Shown: positions 34,661-46,085 of the stretch, one piece after another
Numbering within the stretch: position 1 is the first letter of the stretch
Layout: every line of letters begins with the position of its first letter
Assembly (NCBI GenBank): GCA_947095585.1
Contig: OX352762.1
Span: forward strand, 31,286,669 to 31,350,668
Direction: 5' to 3'
DNA from: Nephrocerus scutellatus
Taxonomy: Eukaryota > Arthropoda > Insecta > Diptera > Pipunculidae
DNA: 64,000 nt
Notes under the pieces: model-generated
Told to the model about the DNA's origin: nothing
Databases searched by the model: none
What the model saw: the letters and a program-made list of their open reading frames with translations, nothing else
Program-made: the position numbers and the translations under genes

Positions 34661-37351
34661 TTTGTTCGGGAGAGTTTTTTTTTGTAAAAAATTGACTTTT
34701 ACTTTTATGAGTTTGAGACGCTTTTGTTTTAACACAAAAGGTATTTATCGGTTTCAACAAAATGATCATAAAAACAAAATATCTTACGTTTTTTAATACA
34801 AACTGTTTCATTGAAGAAAGCCAAAAATTAAAAGGTTGATCTAGGTAGAAAGACGGATGCCTTAACACATCTTTAAAAATTAAAAAAGCAGTATCACGCA
34901 CCAAAAAGCAGCAATGGAAATAGTTGACCATTGTTGATCAATAAGATATATGTAGTTTAAAAGTTGCGCAAGATTACGTAACATACAGACAAGATAGACT
35001 ATGACATATATATCGTGCAGGACAAAACGGGATTTTATAATCCCATGGATTAGAATATGAATGCCTGGATTAACATTAACGCAACAATGACAATTCATTA
35101 TTACCACTCGCCTAAATATGGCGCTAACATGCTCATAAGAATTCACATACGAGTATATTTAAGTCAACCATTCAGTTTAAAGAACCGACTATCATCCTAA
35201 CTTAATCCACCCAGATTAAGCAGTTAATAGCCCCGATTAGTGGGCGCAATAAATGTAGAATCACGAACGTTATTCCGTGTAAAGGTATGCGGTAACGGAT
35301 TAGGCGCTATTGCGGTTTACATGGTGCGGTGGCTTAAAAGGCGCAAATTACAAATTAATGGTTTCCACATTGAAAACATCAAAACCCATTTTAGTATTAG
35401 TTGTATCTTAGGTTGCTGATAGCGTAGGACAACGGGTTATTATTAATTCATATAAAAAATTAAAAGGACTATCATATTAATTAATGAATTTTTTGCTTTT
35501 TCTATTGCTAGTTTTATATTTCGTTTTAAGGTTTAGTAAATACATATATGTACAAATGTTTAGGTTTTTGAGAAAAGTTTTTTTTTTGTTTTTTTTTTCT
35601 TCAGATTTTACTTTACCCGTAGTTGGTGCCTTCTTCTCTATTAAATAACGATGGTTTAAACCCCAACAGAACTCTTTCACGCAATTTTTATCAGTGTCAA
35701 ATAACGTTATTTGAATTGCCTTTGAGAGAAGTAAAGTAGCTGAATAAAACTCTGGAATATTTGAGAACTTTCTGCACTGCAGTCCCAGATTTCATTTATA
35801 AATCTGGACGAAATTACAACTGACGTTGCCAACCATAACTAAACGCTCTTCTTATAGCGATGTAAGATTTGCTTTGAATTAATTCAGCATAAATGTCCTT
35901 GTAATACTAATTTAATTAAAACAATTTACTAGTTCAAAGACACATTTATCAGACTCTTTCCATACATTTTATATGTCTTATGTAATAGCATATTGGTATG
36001 TATATAGTCGTCATACGCAAATTTTCTATACGCAGTACTTGGAAAAAGCCATATCGGATTAGTATTTTGGTAAGAAATGTATACTATCGTAAAAAGTCCG
36101 CAATAAAATTTTGTTCTCAGAGACGCAATGCGGATTAAGTATAACAACCACGACTTGATTTGGTTTGACTCGTGATGCATTTGTTTTCTTAAAACGAAAT
36201 TACCTTTTTTATTTTGCTGTTATCTTTAAAAGGTCAAAAAATCCAAGTTGACGACCATCTATCATTCAACAATGTTCCAGATTTTTATGGTCACGAATTC
36301 AACCAGAGTATATGGAGGTACGCACATGCAAATTATCGTTGTTGACATCTCTGGGAGGTTTGAGGATCTTTCTATAGCTACAGATGAAGCGGATGTAAAT
36401 TCCTTTGTTTTGACGTACGAATTTCTCATGAACTGAGTTCGCATTTCAAGGTTCGCGAAAAATTCACTCACTTCTTGACCGAAACTGCTATGGCTGCGAG
36501 TGTGATCACAAAGATCCCTCCGCATTTTTGCTGTCAACAAATGTAGATGATTTGGATGTCCTATTGAATCACCCGACAACAACGTAAATAGAACACCTCC
36601 TGGTTGTAAAATTACTCAGTTGTAATGTGTTTTGTTGTTGCTCGCACGAAGGTAGAACAATATTCGCAGTAAGCAAACAATTGTTTTTTTGTCGCAAAAA
36701 TTCAACTAATCCGTACTTTTACTCTTACTTACCTGCATGCACTTTGGCGTTAGTGACTTAGCTATTTGTTTGTCCGGTTTTCATTATGTCACCAAAATTA
36801 GACCGTCCTGCTACCATCTTGATTTCCTCCTAAGAAACCAATTTAATTGTTTTATAATTTGTTTTGCCAGTGGGCTGGTCTGGCATAATTTTGTTTGCAA
36901 ACATTCCATCAGGTCTCACGTATGTGCAGTCTGCATCCACTTGAAGGAAACTTTTATTGCGTTCGAATGTTTTCCCAAATTTTTAAATGAGTCCAAATTG
37001 TGTACGCGAAAATGCAAATTGTTTACTTAATCCGTTAATTGCATGCTATTAATTTCAAAGAATCCACGACTTTTTAGTTATGTTTAAGACTACACATTTA
37101 AAAAATTATTTTTCGAGAAGATCGCAATGTCGTTCTTTGTGTGTCTGTGTATATGAAGCTCAACTAGAAAAAATACGTCTCTTCAAAAATATGCAACATG
37201 TCTTTATTCCAAATATTAAAATAAACGTTAAGCATAACCGTCTGAACTTTGTTAATATTAAAGACAAACAACGCCTAAAATTTCCCTCATTTAGCTCTGT
37301 TTAAGCAAACCTTCAAAAAATTTATATTTTTACTTAGTAAAGAATCACAAA
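34661..37351. other. Unique upstream DNA with dispersed TAATCC motifs
   Basis: No coding frames or shared repeats are seen. Further TAATCC/GGATTA sites occur at 35203, 35297, 36056, 36132, 36707 and 37028, and a CAGGTAA-type site (reverse) at 36729. Lack of transposons and motif density above expectation make it plausible Kr regulatory DNA, but weaker than the 33.4-34.7 kb cluster. Confidence 0.35.
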
Positions 37352-37855
37352 AAAGACAGCCCATAAAAATTCCAATTTTTAATTTAAATTCTCTAATTGG
37401 AGATACGCATATATGAAAAGTTTGAATAAAATCGGATTAGTTTTAAAGAAATTTATATGGGAACACCTCAATTACCACCAAAGTTTTACAGAAAGGGTTG
37501 TCATCGGAGATACACATAAAATCGGGCTTCTTTTAAAAAATAGTTTTGGGCCCTGGGGCCGGACTTCTCCAAAATTTTTAAAAAGGTGTTGTCACCGGAT
37601 ATACACATATGTACAAAATTTGAATACAATCGGCTTAATTTTTAAAAAAATCTGAAAGCTCCTTTTCCTGGGCCCCGGTAACTTCCAAATTTAAATACAA
37701 AATGACTTTATCGGAGATACACATGTGAGCAAAGTTTAAATAAAACCGGGCCTTAGGAAGTGGGTTAAAAATTGATCAAAACATTTGGCCAGCCAGCCAC
37801 AAACAAAAACGCAAACGCACGAGGACGCAAATTTAATATAGATTTATATAGATTA
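37352..37855 (+). repeat. Family F repeat with both termini
   Basis: The left B-end is 'cccataaaaattcc' then AAATTCTCTAATTGGAGATA. Internal units follow with 'ggagatacacat', 'ggaacacc' and the box 'gggccctggggccgg'. The right A-end runs 'gggttaaaaattgatc', 'ggccagccagcc' and AATTTAATATAGATTTA. It covers about 500 bp with roughly four degenerate units. Confidence 0.6.
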
Positions 37856-37987
37856 ATACGTGAAGAGAAAACTTTGTACACCTTTTAAATCATATTGCGC
37901 GTACGCAGGAGTATGAGATTTTGCATAGCTCAATTTTATGATGAAAAGGAGTGCAGAAAGCTAAAATTTATGTATAATTTAAATTTT

Positions 37988-38325
37988 TGGAGTTTACTCC
38001 TTAAGAATCAATTTTCATATATAGAAAATTACACAAAACATTTTATGGGGAGGGAAATCGAGTGGTACCTTGTTACGCGTTAGCTTTTGTTTTGACCGCA
38101 CGACCTATAGAGCTGAAATTTTTAGAGCAGCTATATCGACGCAGCATTTTTGATATTCCGCGTGTGCACGGAAAATTGGAACTGGTATATATCGGCTTCT
38201 ACCAGTCAGAATTTGATGTGACTTGTTTTAAAACAATTGGTTAGCGATCGCCTTGCGATTACGTAATTTGTGACGCGTGTGGCACGTGTTATATATGAAC
38301 ATCGATTCTTAAGGAGTAAACTCCA
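37988..38325. mobile_element. TIR element (MITE-like), 35-bp inverted ends
   Basis: The left end (37989-38023), starting GGAGTTTACTCC, and the inverse of the right end (38290-38324) match at 33 of 35 positions; one more base pairs outside each. The enclosed body of about 265 bp is non-coding. The length and high arm identity suggest a fairly young non-autonomous DNA transposon. No clear target duplication was seen, so its superfamily is open. Confidence 0.55.
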
Positions 38326-41300
38326 GTCGCGCGTCAAAGCTGAAACGCACCTTTTTTTTGATTAATTAAGGAATCAAGGCAAATAAGACCCGTTATAATG
38401 GCGTAATTGTACACGCTTGCAGCTTACGTTATAGTACAAAATTCAATAAAGTTATATCCAAAAATTTGACAAAATAACTTTAATAACGTTCAAAGTTAAA
38501 AATGTAATGAATTACAGTCGAAACTCTACCATAAATGGGCCTCTAGTAAATATTCATTAACGTAACATTTTTTAAACGACACCGTTAACTTGAGAGGGAG
38601 ATTGAATAAAATATCAAAATTCCTACAACATTTAAAAAGAATCCAATTCATTAACAGTTTTACATCTCATCTGCACAGGAATTTCACTGTCATTGGTTAC
38701 GTTTAAGTATAATGTCAAGGTGCATTCCATCAATCCATTTATCCTTCGAAAAGTAAAAGAAAAAACCGAAACAAATCTTCCAGATGAACACATGTAATGT
38801 AGAAGATATCCGAAAAAAACGCTACTCCCTCTGCATCCAAATCTCTGATGAGGCACGAAAATAAAAAAAAATCCCCTAGGCAATTTGCTGCACCGCACGC
38901 CACGTTTTTTACGCGCGTGCCTACATATCATGCTAATGTCCTTTGAGTATACATCTTAAGCTGTTTACGCTTTTCTGCAGCCACTCGCCCTAGAAATACA
39001 ATTTTTCCAACTCCCGACTGTTGATAAGCAGTACGGTCTGTCGATGTTGATCTTGTTCTCGTGCTAAAGCAACCTTAATTCAACTCGCCATATAAGGAAG
39101 ACCTAAAAAATGATGCATAACAAAAAAAATGCAACATATATGAATACGTGTCGACGAAGTGTTCATGCTTGTATGTTTAGGTTTATTGCTGCACACATCA
39201 GTAAAGATATGTTATATAAATGCGTACACTAAAATGAACGAAAAACGACTGATTCCTTCCTTGCTAAACAATGAGATGAAATCCAAGAATATTCGACAAA
39301 CAATAAACAGTAGTGTTTTCTGTTCTACGTTTAGGAATGTAGGTATGTACGCGAAATATAGCTTATAGACGTTCTAATTAACTTATATAGAAAACTTGGA
39401 AAAAAATATTCACTTTTCTCCTTCGTTAGTCTGTACTGATTGGTAGAGGTGCCCACGCGACGACAAAAACACCAAAGTATTATTTTTATTTTATGATTTT
39501 GGTACCAAGCCGCGTTTTGCCTGTTTCTACCGACAGAATTATCCTGTAGCGTAAATTGCATATTACTGCGGCAATGATGCGTTACACCCAACAAACGGGC
39601 GTTATGCAGTATCTTAATAGCAAAAAGTACGCTCACTGATGATGATAGAAAGGTTTGAAATGTTCATTGATGCACATCATGCCAAATCACTCTTTTAATT
39701 TTGATTTCTTTTTTGGGGTAAAAAACTACAAAATCATTGAAAATCCTGAAACCCTTCGATGGCTCTGCGCACAAATACAAGCACTCACTTCAAATTGTCA
39801 ACATAATGTGAAAGGGTTTTATGTTTGATGTATTGATCAGTTTTTTATGTTCAAATTTGTATCGTGTTGTTACCACATGATGGGCAGAAGCACAATGCTG
39901 AAAAGGACCTATGATTGAAAAGGGGATGGAAACAAAAAGGGTGCGAACATTTGATATTTGCGCACAATTTTTTTACTTACCCATGTTGATGTTTGATTTT
40001 AGAATTATTTGATTTACTCGATCGATCGTTTTTTAAGGGTTACACTCACTATAGACATAAGCTTAGAGGAGACATAATGAAACATAATTTTTATTGCTTG
40101 ACGTAGTTTTGACACGTTCCATTCGTGCGCCAACAGGGTCCTTTATTCCTGAACAATATTATATAAATGTTTCAATTATTAATAAACTATCAAAGGCAAC
40201 AGTTCCATATATGCGAATTCACTAATGATAAAAATATCCTCCAAATGGATGAATTTCCCAAAAGAAAAATCGTAAATACCTTCGACTAATCTACAAATAA
40301 ATCCAACTAGAACATTTGCGCATGATCAGTCGAACTAACGATGCTTATAATAAATCCAACCACTAAACGATTCATGAGCTCCCGTGTAGGATTAGGATTT
40401 GTGTTTAATTATTAAGACTATTGAGAGCGGAAAAACGTCTTTCCTAAAATCATCGGAAATAGCGCTGAGAAATGTGTGAAGAAGAGATTAAGCGAATGGA
40501 ACGGATTAAACCAACCGCACCATAAAGGTGCACTTAGTCCATTTTATGATGGGATAATAATAATATGCTTTAAATCCAGTAACTAAACTCCGCTATATAG
40601 CATCCCATCACCAAAGATGTATTAACAAATTTCCTATATCTTCAGCATTAAAATTCATTGTGAATATTTTTGAATTTTCCGGCAAGCTGGCAAACATGTG
40701 GACAGTGGATATTTCATTTGAATGAATAAAACACATGAAACGTTTTCATAATTATTTGTTTTGCGAATTTGGATTTAACTCTTAATTTGTTGGGATCAAA
40801 AAGTCGGCTTCATTTTTCTATGAAAAAATTATCTTATAAACTTACAAAACTTACGTATAAGTATAAATAATTTAAGTATATGTTTTACGCAGAGTAATTC
40901 AAAAATAACAAATGAATATTATATCGATTATGGTGCAATCATATCATAGATTAAAATTTTATTTTTTATTTTGTATTTAATGTAGATATTGTGATCGTGG
41001 GACTCAAGCATTGACCACAACAAATGACATTTAAGATTGTAATAGTTGTTATTCGTTAACTGCTTCGTTTTATATGTTCCTATTTAAATAAAAACTTGAA
41101 AATTCCGGCTCTACGCTGACAGGAAATATTGTTAATATCCGACAAATGCCCTGACCCTAGAAACTGAAGTTCTGTTTAAAATAAACTTTAATTAGGATAT
41201 TTATTTTTTATACAAGAGAAAATGTATTAAATACATAACATTTTAAATGTTTTAAATTCAATGCTCTGCGCCCATGTAAGGAAGCATCTCGGCTTAACGA

Positions 41301-41954
41301 CACTAGAACAATGCGAAGAAATTGCTTGGGAAAATGTCTGTCGGTAGTGTTGATCGTGCTATGTTTCTTCCTGGTCTATTTACATGGTTGCGTGTGTATT
41401 TAAGTACTAATATAATGTAAGAAGTATTACTCAAGCCAACGAAAAATAGCTACAAATCTTCGGACCCCTAAAAAGAAAATAAAATAACCGGCGGTAGATT
41501 GAGAAATTATATCCCTTGCTCACCTATATTTCCACCGAAATTAAAAAATTATATACCTGTATATATACAGAAAATCATCTCCCCTAAAAGGAAATGAAAA
41601 GTAAAGGGAAATAAACCTAAGGGAGAAATGTCAAACGAGAAAAGAAAAGAATTCACTTTCCTACACAGAATATGTACACATATATGTAGACACAATCTAC
41701 ATGTGCTCAAATCCAAAAATTGGGGAAGTTGTTGCTTATAAGCGAATGAAGCCACAAATGAACCACTCAAAAGGTTACTCAAAATAAAATAAAAATCAAT
41801 GAAATTAGGATCGGACATTAAAGAAGACCGGATATGGCTCATATGTTAAGTAAAAAAATCTGAGTTTCAATTTTGAGACTAAATAAACAAATAAATATAT
41901 AAATAACAAAAAAAAAAGCTATGCTATTTTTGGCAAAAATTTTATTTTTCCTTT
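38326..41954. other. Kr-upstream unique DNA, no gene recognised
   Basis: The longest frame, 38632-38931 on the minus strand (99 codons), has no domain I recognise. GGATTA sites occur at 40389 and 40503. Otherwise it is AT-rich with several T- and A-runs. I see no transposon signature. Confidence 0.4.
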
Positions 41955-42476
41955 GATCCTTTACAATATCTGTCGTTGGTTGACTATATTACCAAACCCG
42001 TTCGACTATTTTAAAATGTATAATGTGATCTACAGCCTTAGGCAGGTGATGGAGAAATGTCTAGAGTTTCAAAACTCACTACACCATCTTTTTATAGACT
42101 TTAAAGCCTCCTATGATAGCATAGCCAGAGTAGAACTTTATAAAGTCATGAGAGAATTCGGCATCACAAATAAACTGACACGACTATGTAGGTTGACCAT
42201 GACCAATGTTATAAGCCAAGTAAAAATATCCGGATCACTATCCAGCCCATTCAACATCTATAACGGGCTCCGACAAGGGGATGGACTAGCCTGCGTCCCC
42301 TTTCAACATGTCGTTGGAGAAAGTAATCCGAGACTCTGACGTACCGGCGAGAAGAACAATCCTCTATAAGTCCATTCAGATACTGGCTTACGCATACGAT
42401 ATTGAATCGTTGATAGAAACCGAAGAGCTGTACAGCAAGCTTTCATCCAGATAGAGCAGGCGGCACGAAATCTGAA
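41955..42476 (+). mobile_element. R1 LINE fragment (reverse transcriptase palm)
   Basis: The translation from about 42030 gives LRQVMEKCLEFQNSLHHLFI, the FIDFKASYDSI motif, the GIPNKL-type helix and NGLRQGDGLACV. A frameshift follows, then a degraded YADD region. Both ends of the LINE are missing, so this is an isolated 0.45-kb piece. It is followed directly by family F sequence. Confidence 0.65.
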
Positions 42477-42655
42477 TGACTATCTCCGATGACCCCATTT
42501 TGAAGTTAACGGGCCCCAGAGCCGAGGGGCTCCCATATGTTTTTATTTTAAATAAACACGATTTTATTCAAACTTCGCAAATGTGTATCTACGATTAGAG
42601 AATTTAGATGAAAAATGTTAATTTTTATATATTGTTTTTTACTCGATATACTCGG
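42477..42655 (-). repeat. Family F repeat, short B-end copy
   Basis: One internal unit (box 'acgggccccagagccgaggg', then 'cacgattttattcaaac') and a B-end GATTAGAGAATTTAGATG with the usual T-rich follow-on. It directly abuts the LINE fragment on its left, so one probably inserted into or truncated the other. Confidence 0.55.
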
Positions 42656-45600
42656 TAATTCTCCAGGTATAGGTTTATAGGTTGGCTCCAACAGCATATC
42701 TGTTTGGTTTTAATAATTGAATGTATAATTTTCACAACTCCTGACAACGAAAATTAATTGGCATATACAAACATGTAAAACTATGCCTACTTTTTATTAT
42801 TTTATTGTAATTTACCAAATACTTTAATCATATTTAGCATACTATTATTTGGTAAAGTAAATGCAAAAAAGAATTCGGCCATATAAAATTCAATACGAAT
42901 CTATGTACGTTATGTTATCAAATTTTCAGTTTTGATATTCTTTGATATCAAAATAAATGAATAAATGAATATAGGATGAAAATATATATAAAAAACCGTC
43001 TGATGATTTTCGTGGGCTTTTTCTGTTCCAATTCGGATGTTGCGCCTGTCTAATAATGCTTACTTTTAAAGATATACCGCTTTCATATCTCTTTAAAAAA
43101 ACGATGTAAAAACTTCTTTTAGGCTTAAAATGAACCATTTTTTACCTTCCGTCCACCTCCTGTTTTTCTTAGGTGTAAATATACATTTAACATACGACAC
43201 TCCTGAGAAACAACAAAAAAACTTCTCTTATAAACGCATTTGTGTGCTATTTGTTCCAAAAAAATTGCGGATTGACTTTTTGATTATTTTATTTTTTATT
43301 TGCCATAAGATGTAGCTGGCTAACATGCCAATAAAACTGGAAAGTTCTTGAAATAACCGAAATTGCTATATTCATTTCCTACCTGCAGCACAGTACAATA
43401 GAGAAACCTTGAACTGTTGTTTTAAGGTGCAGTGTGAGCATACGTAAAATTACGCAAAAATTGTTTATGCCTTTATAAGGATATTGCTTTGGCAGAAGTA
43501 GAGTCCGCGAAAAGTATAAACATTGGCGAAATTTATTTCAGAGACACTGAGACGAACAGACAATGGGCATTGTCTATCGACATACCAGCACATAGCGATC
43601 ATAGAAATTTTAAACTGACCTAAACAACATTACGTTCAAGGATGCACTAGATGTTATGGTCCAATAATACATGTTCATTGTTTTAGAAATTTTTCAGATT
43701 TTGTAAAATACATATGTCACTTTAAAACAGACGTAAACTTATTTATTAAATGACCGTATAGAAAATGCTATGTGCATACTAACTCGTATATGTACAAGAA
43801 GACACGTCATATCTTTACCTTTACTTTTAATAACAGTAACAAGTAAATGTAAGAAAACTCCGTTTTTCGGGTACAAACATTTTTGTATACATCGACACAC
43901 GCCACACAATCCTATTTCCTATCCTATTTGTTAATAATAGCCAAATTATTTTTTTTAGCAAAGTATTTTATTTTTTGCATGCATCACACGCGACACGCGT
44001 GCAGAGACGTTTTTTATGCTCATTCGCGGAGGTAAATACGTACCTACTCGTAAAAAATGAATGTTCTGTAAGCTCCTTTCTAAATTCTGTCTCAAAAAGC
44101 TGCATGGATTTTCGTCGTTTAACTGTTGTGTGTACAATTTTACGTTTTAATGCTTTCTTTGTAGTTGTTTCCATACGCATAAATACTTTTTTAAAGATTA
44201 TTCAATTAATTCTCAATTTTTCCAATTTTTAATCTATCAATTTGTAATGTTTTCAATTTTTCGATTTTTATTTCAATTTTTCAAATTTGAAAAATCATTA
44301 GATATGTATATTAAAATCATCTACATTCCTTGCTCTGGCCTTGGCCTTTAAGAAAAAAATGTCTTACAGTTCAATTCTTCGAACTTTTTTGATTTCTTGT
44401 ATTTTAAGATTGAATGCCGTTAATTAAACTTATAAGGTCATATTAAATCACTATTATCACTCAATATGAAGTTTAAACTCAATTTGATGGCAAATAATAT
44501 AAAATTTACTCGTCTCGTCCAAAAAAAACATACTCCTTTTTGAAATTTTTTAAGTTGTTTTTGCTTTTTTTGAGTTGATTTTCTCGCAGTAAATAAGGAA
44601 AACTTATCGTTTTTTGAGAGAGTTGAAAGAGATTTCTTTCCGCAGAAGAACGAATGAGAATGCGCGAGGACTCTACAAAAAAGAGAACAACAACAAAACA
44701 ACTAAAAATGCCGTTAAAAGTGAAATACATATCAAAAACGAGAAGTATTTGTTGCATGTGTTATGTTCACTGTACTATATATCGAGATCAAGAAAAACGG
44801 ATATAGATATTTATGCTCCAAGTATAGCGATGTAGATAGAGTGACAGCAACAGATATTATTATTAGGCTTGTATTCTAGTGGAGCTCTGAGTATTCCTTC
44901 TATAGCAAGTTAATGATTCCATTCTACACAGATTTAAAAATAAAAAAATAAACCCCAAACAATCTTATATACTATAATGTTTGCACGTATGACTATATGT
45001 ATATAAATCAATGATTGCAGAGAAAGAGAGAACCCTGTAGCGAGTCGCTTATGAAGAGATGATAAGAAATGTCATGTTCCCCATTCACATTATCAACTTC
45101 ATATTTCCTAAGTGATTCAAACAAAAAAATCTACATTGCACACAAAAAACACTCTTAATGTTACCCCTACTTAAGCACGAACCAGTCTGCCATACAAACA
45201 AACCGGAATAAATTTTTTTTTATATGCACTTGATGTACTCCAGTTGTTTTTGCTATGCATAAAAAACATACGAACATGGTAGGTAGCCCAACATACCCAA
45301 CAGAAACAGCAACCCCGACAAAGCACCGTCATCCAAGAGAGAGCGAGAGCAAGAGAATAAACGTAAGATTCAATCTATACCTGTTCCTCGATGTGTTCGT
45401 AAATTGTCATTGGCGTGCTATGTAGCTTACTTACCCGCCCGGCAGCCTGTGAAATTTTCAATACTTATAGGTAGGACGAACGAAGGAATTACGCCAGTCG
45501 TGATTTAGCTCTTGCACAGGGAGGATAGTAAGAAGCGTAATCATATACGAACGTAGTATTCGATCGCAGAATAAGATCGCACATTAATTTATTCAAAATA

Positions 45601-45877
45601 TAAGAAGCGCCGCCAACCTACAGGATACAATTCATTATAGTTCATTTTGTGAATGCAACTCGACAGAAAAAAATATCACACAAATGTGTCTTAGAAAATT
45701 TGTACGGAAATACGCGCAAAACTTGTAATCGAAATACCTCAACAGAAATACGTGCATTAATATACTTACTTATACCTACTACCTCGTTGTTGTTCATTTA
45801 AAAAAGAATTCGTTAATTTCCGATTCTCATGAAAGTGAAACTGTACTTAAATAAATACCTACACAGCTACCTCAAGT
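42656..45877. other. Kr 5' flank, unique AT-rich DNA
   Basis: No transposon or gene is recognised. A perfect Zelda heptamer (CTACCTG, reverse of CAGGTAG) lies at 43379-43385. At 44213-44290 there are repeated CAATTTTTC units. A Hunchback-like CATAAAAAA is at 45258-45266. Likely Kr proximal regulatory DNA by position. Confidence 0.4.
45258..45474 (+). promoter_or_regulatory. Promoter-proximal Zelda/GAGA motif group
   Basis: Two TAGGTAG heptamers (Zelda-type variants) lie at 45280-45286 and 45468-45474. Between them is a GAGAGAGCGAGAG tract near 45337-45349, a GAGA-factor type sequence often found near early fly promoters. They lie 0.4-0.6 kb upstream of the proposed Kr start site. Function is inference from motif and position. 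Confidence 0.3.
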
Positions 45878-45905
45878 TATAATATAATATTAGTGGACAT
45901 TCAGT
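45878..45905 (+). promoter_or_regulatory. Possible Kr core promoter (TATA-like plus initiator)
   Basis: TATAATATAATAT begins at 45878 and TTCAGTG spans 45900-45906. The A of the TCAGT initiator would be position 45903, giving a leader of about 183 nt before the Kr ATG. The TATA-like stretch is slightly closer to the start than usual. No downstream promoter element was noticed. This is the best candidate by eye only. Confidence 0.3.
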
Positions 45906-46085
45906 GAAAAAAGTGCCAACCAACTAAAAAACAAACAAAAAAAGGATATACCTAACCAGTTAGATCGTGATATATATATTTGTTAAACAAAGACATATGT
46001 GTTGTGCTTAAGATTGTTGAAAGCTGTGCTGCAAGAAAGAAAATTGCAATTGGACTACACGACGAAAAGTAACCCTTCTTCCTAA

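Noticed and set aside
38632..38931. 99-codon minus-strand frame as a gene
   Set aside because: Considered for a THAP-like zinc domain, but the required Cys/His spacing is not there and no other domain is recognisable.
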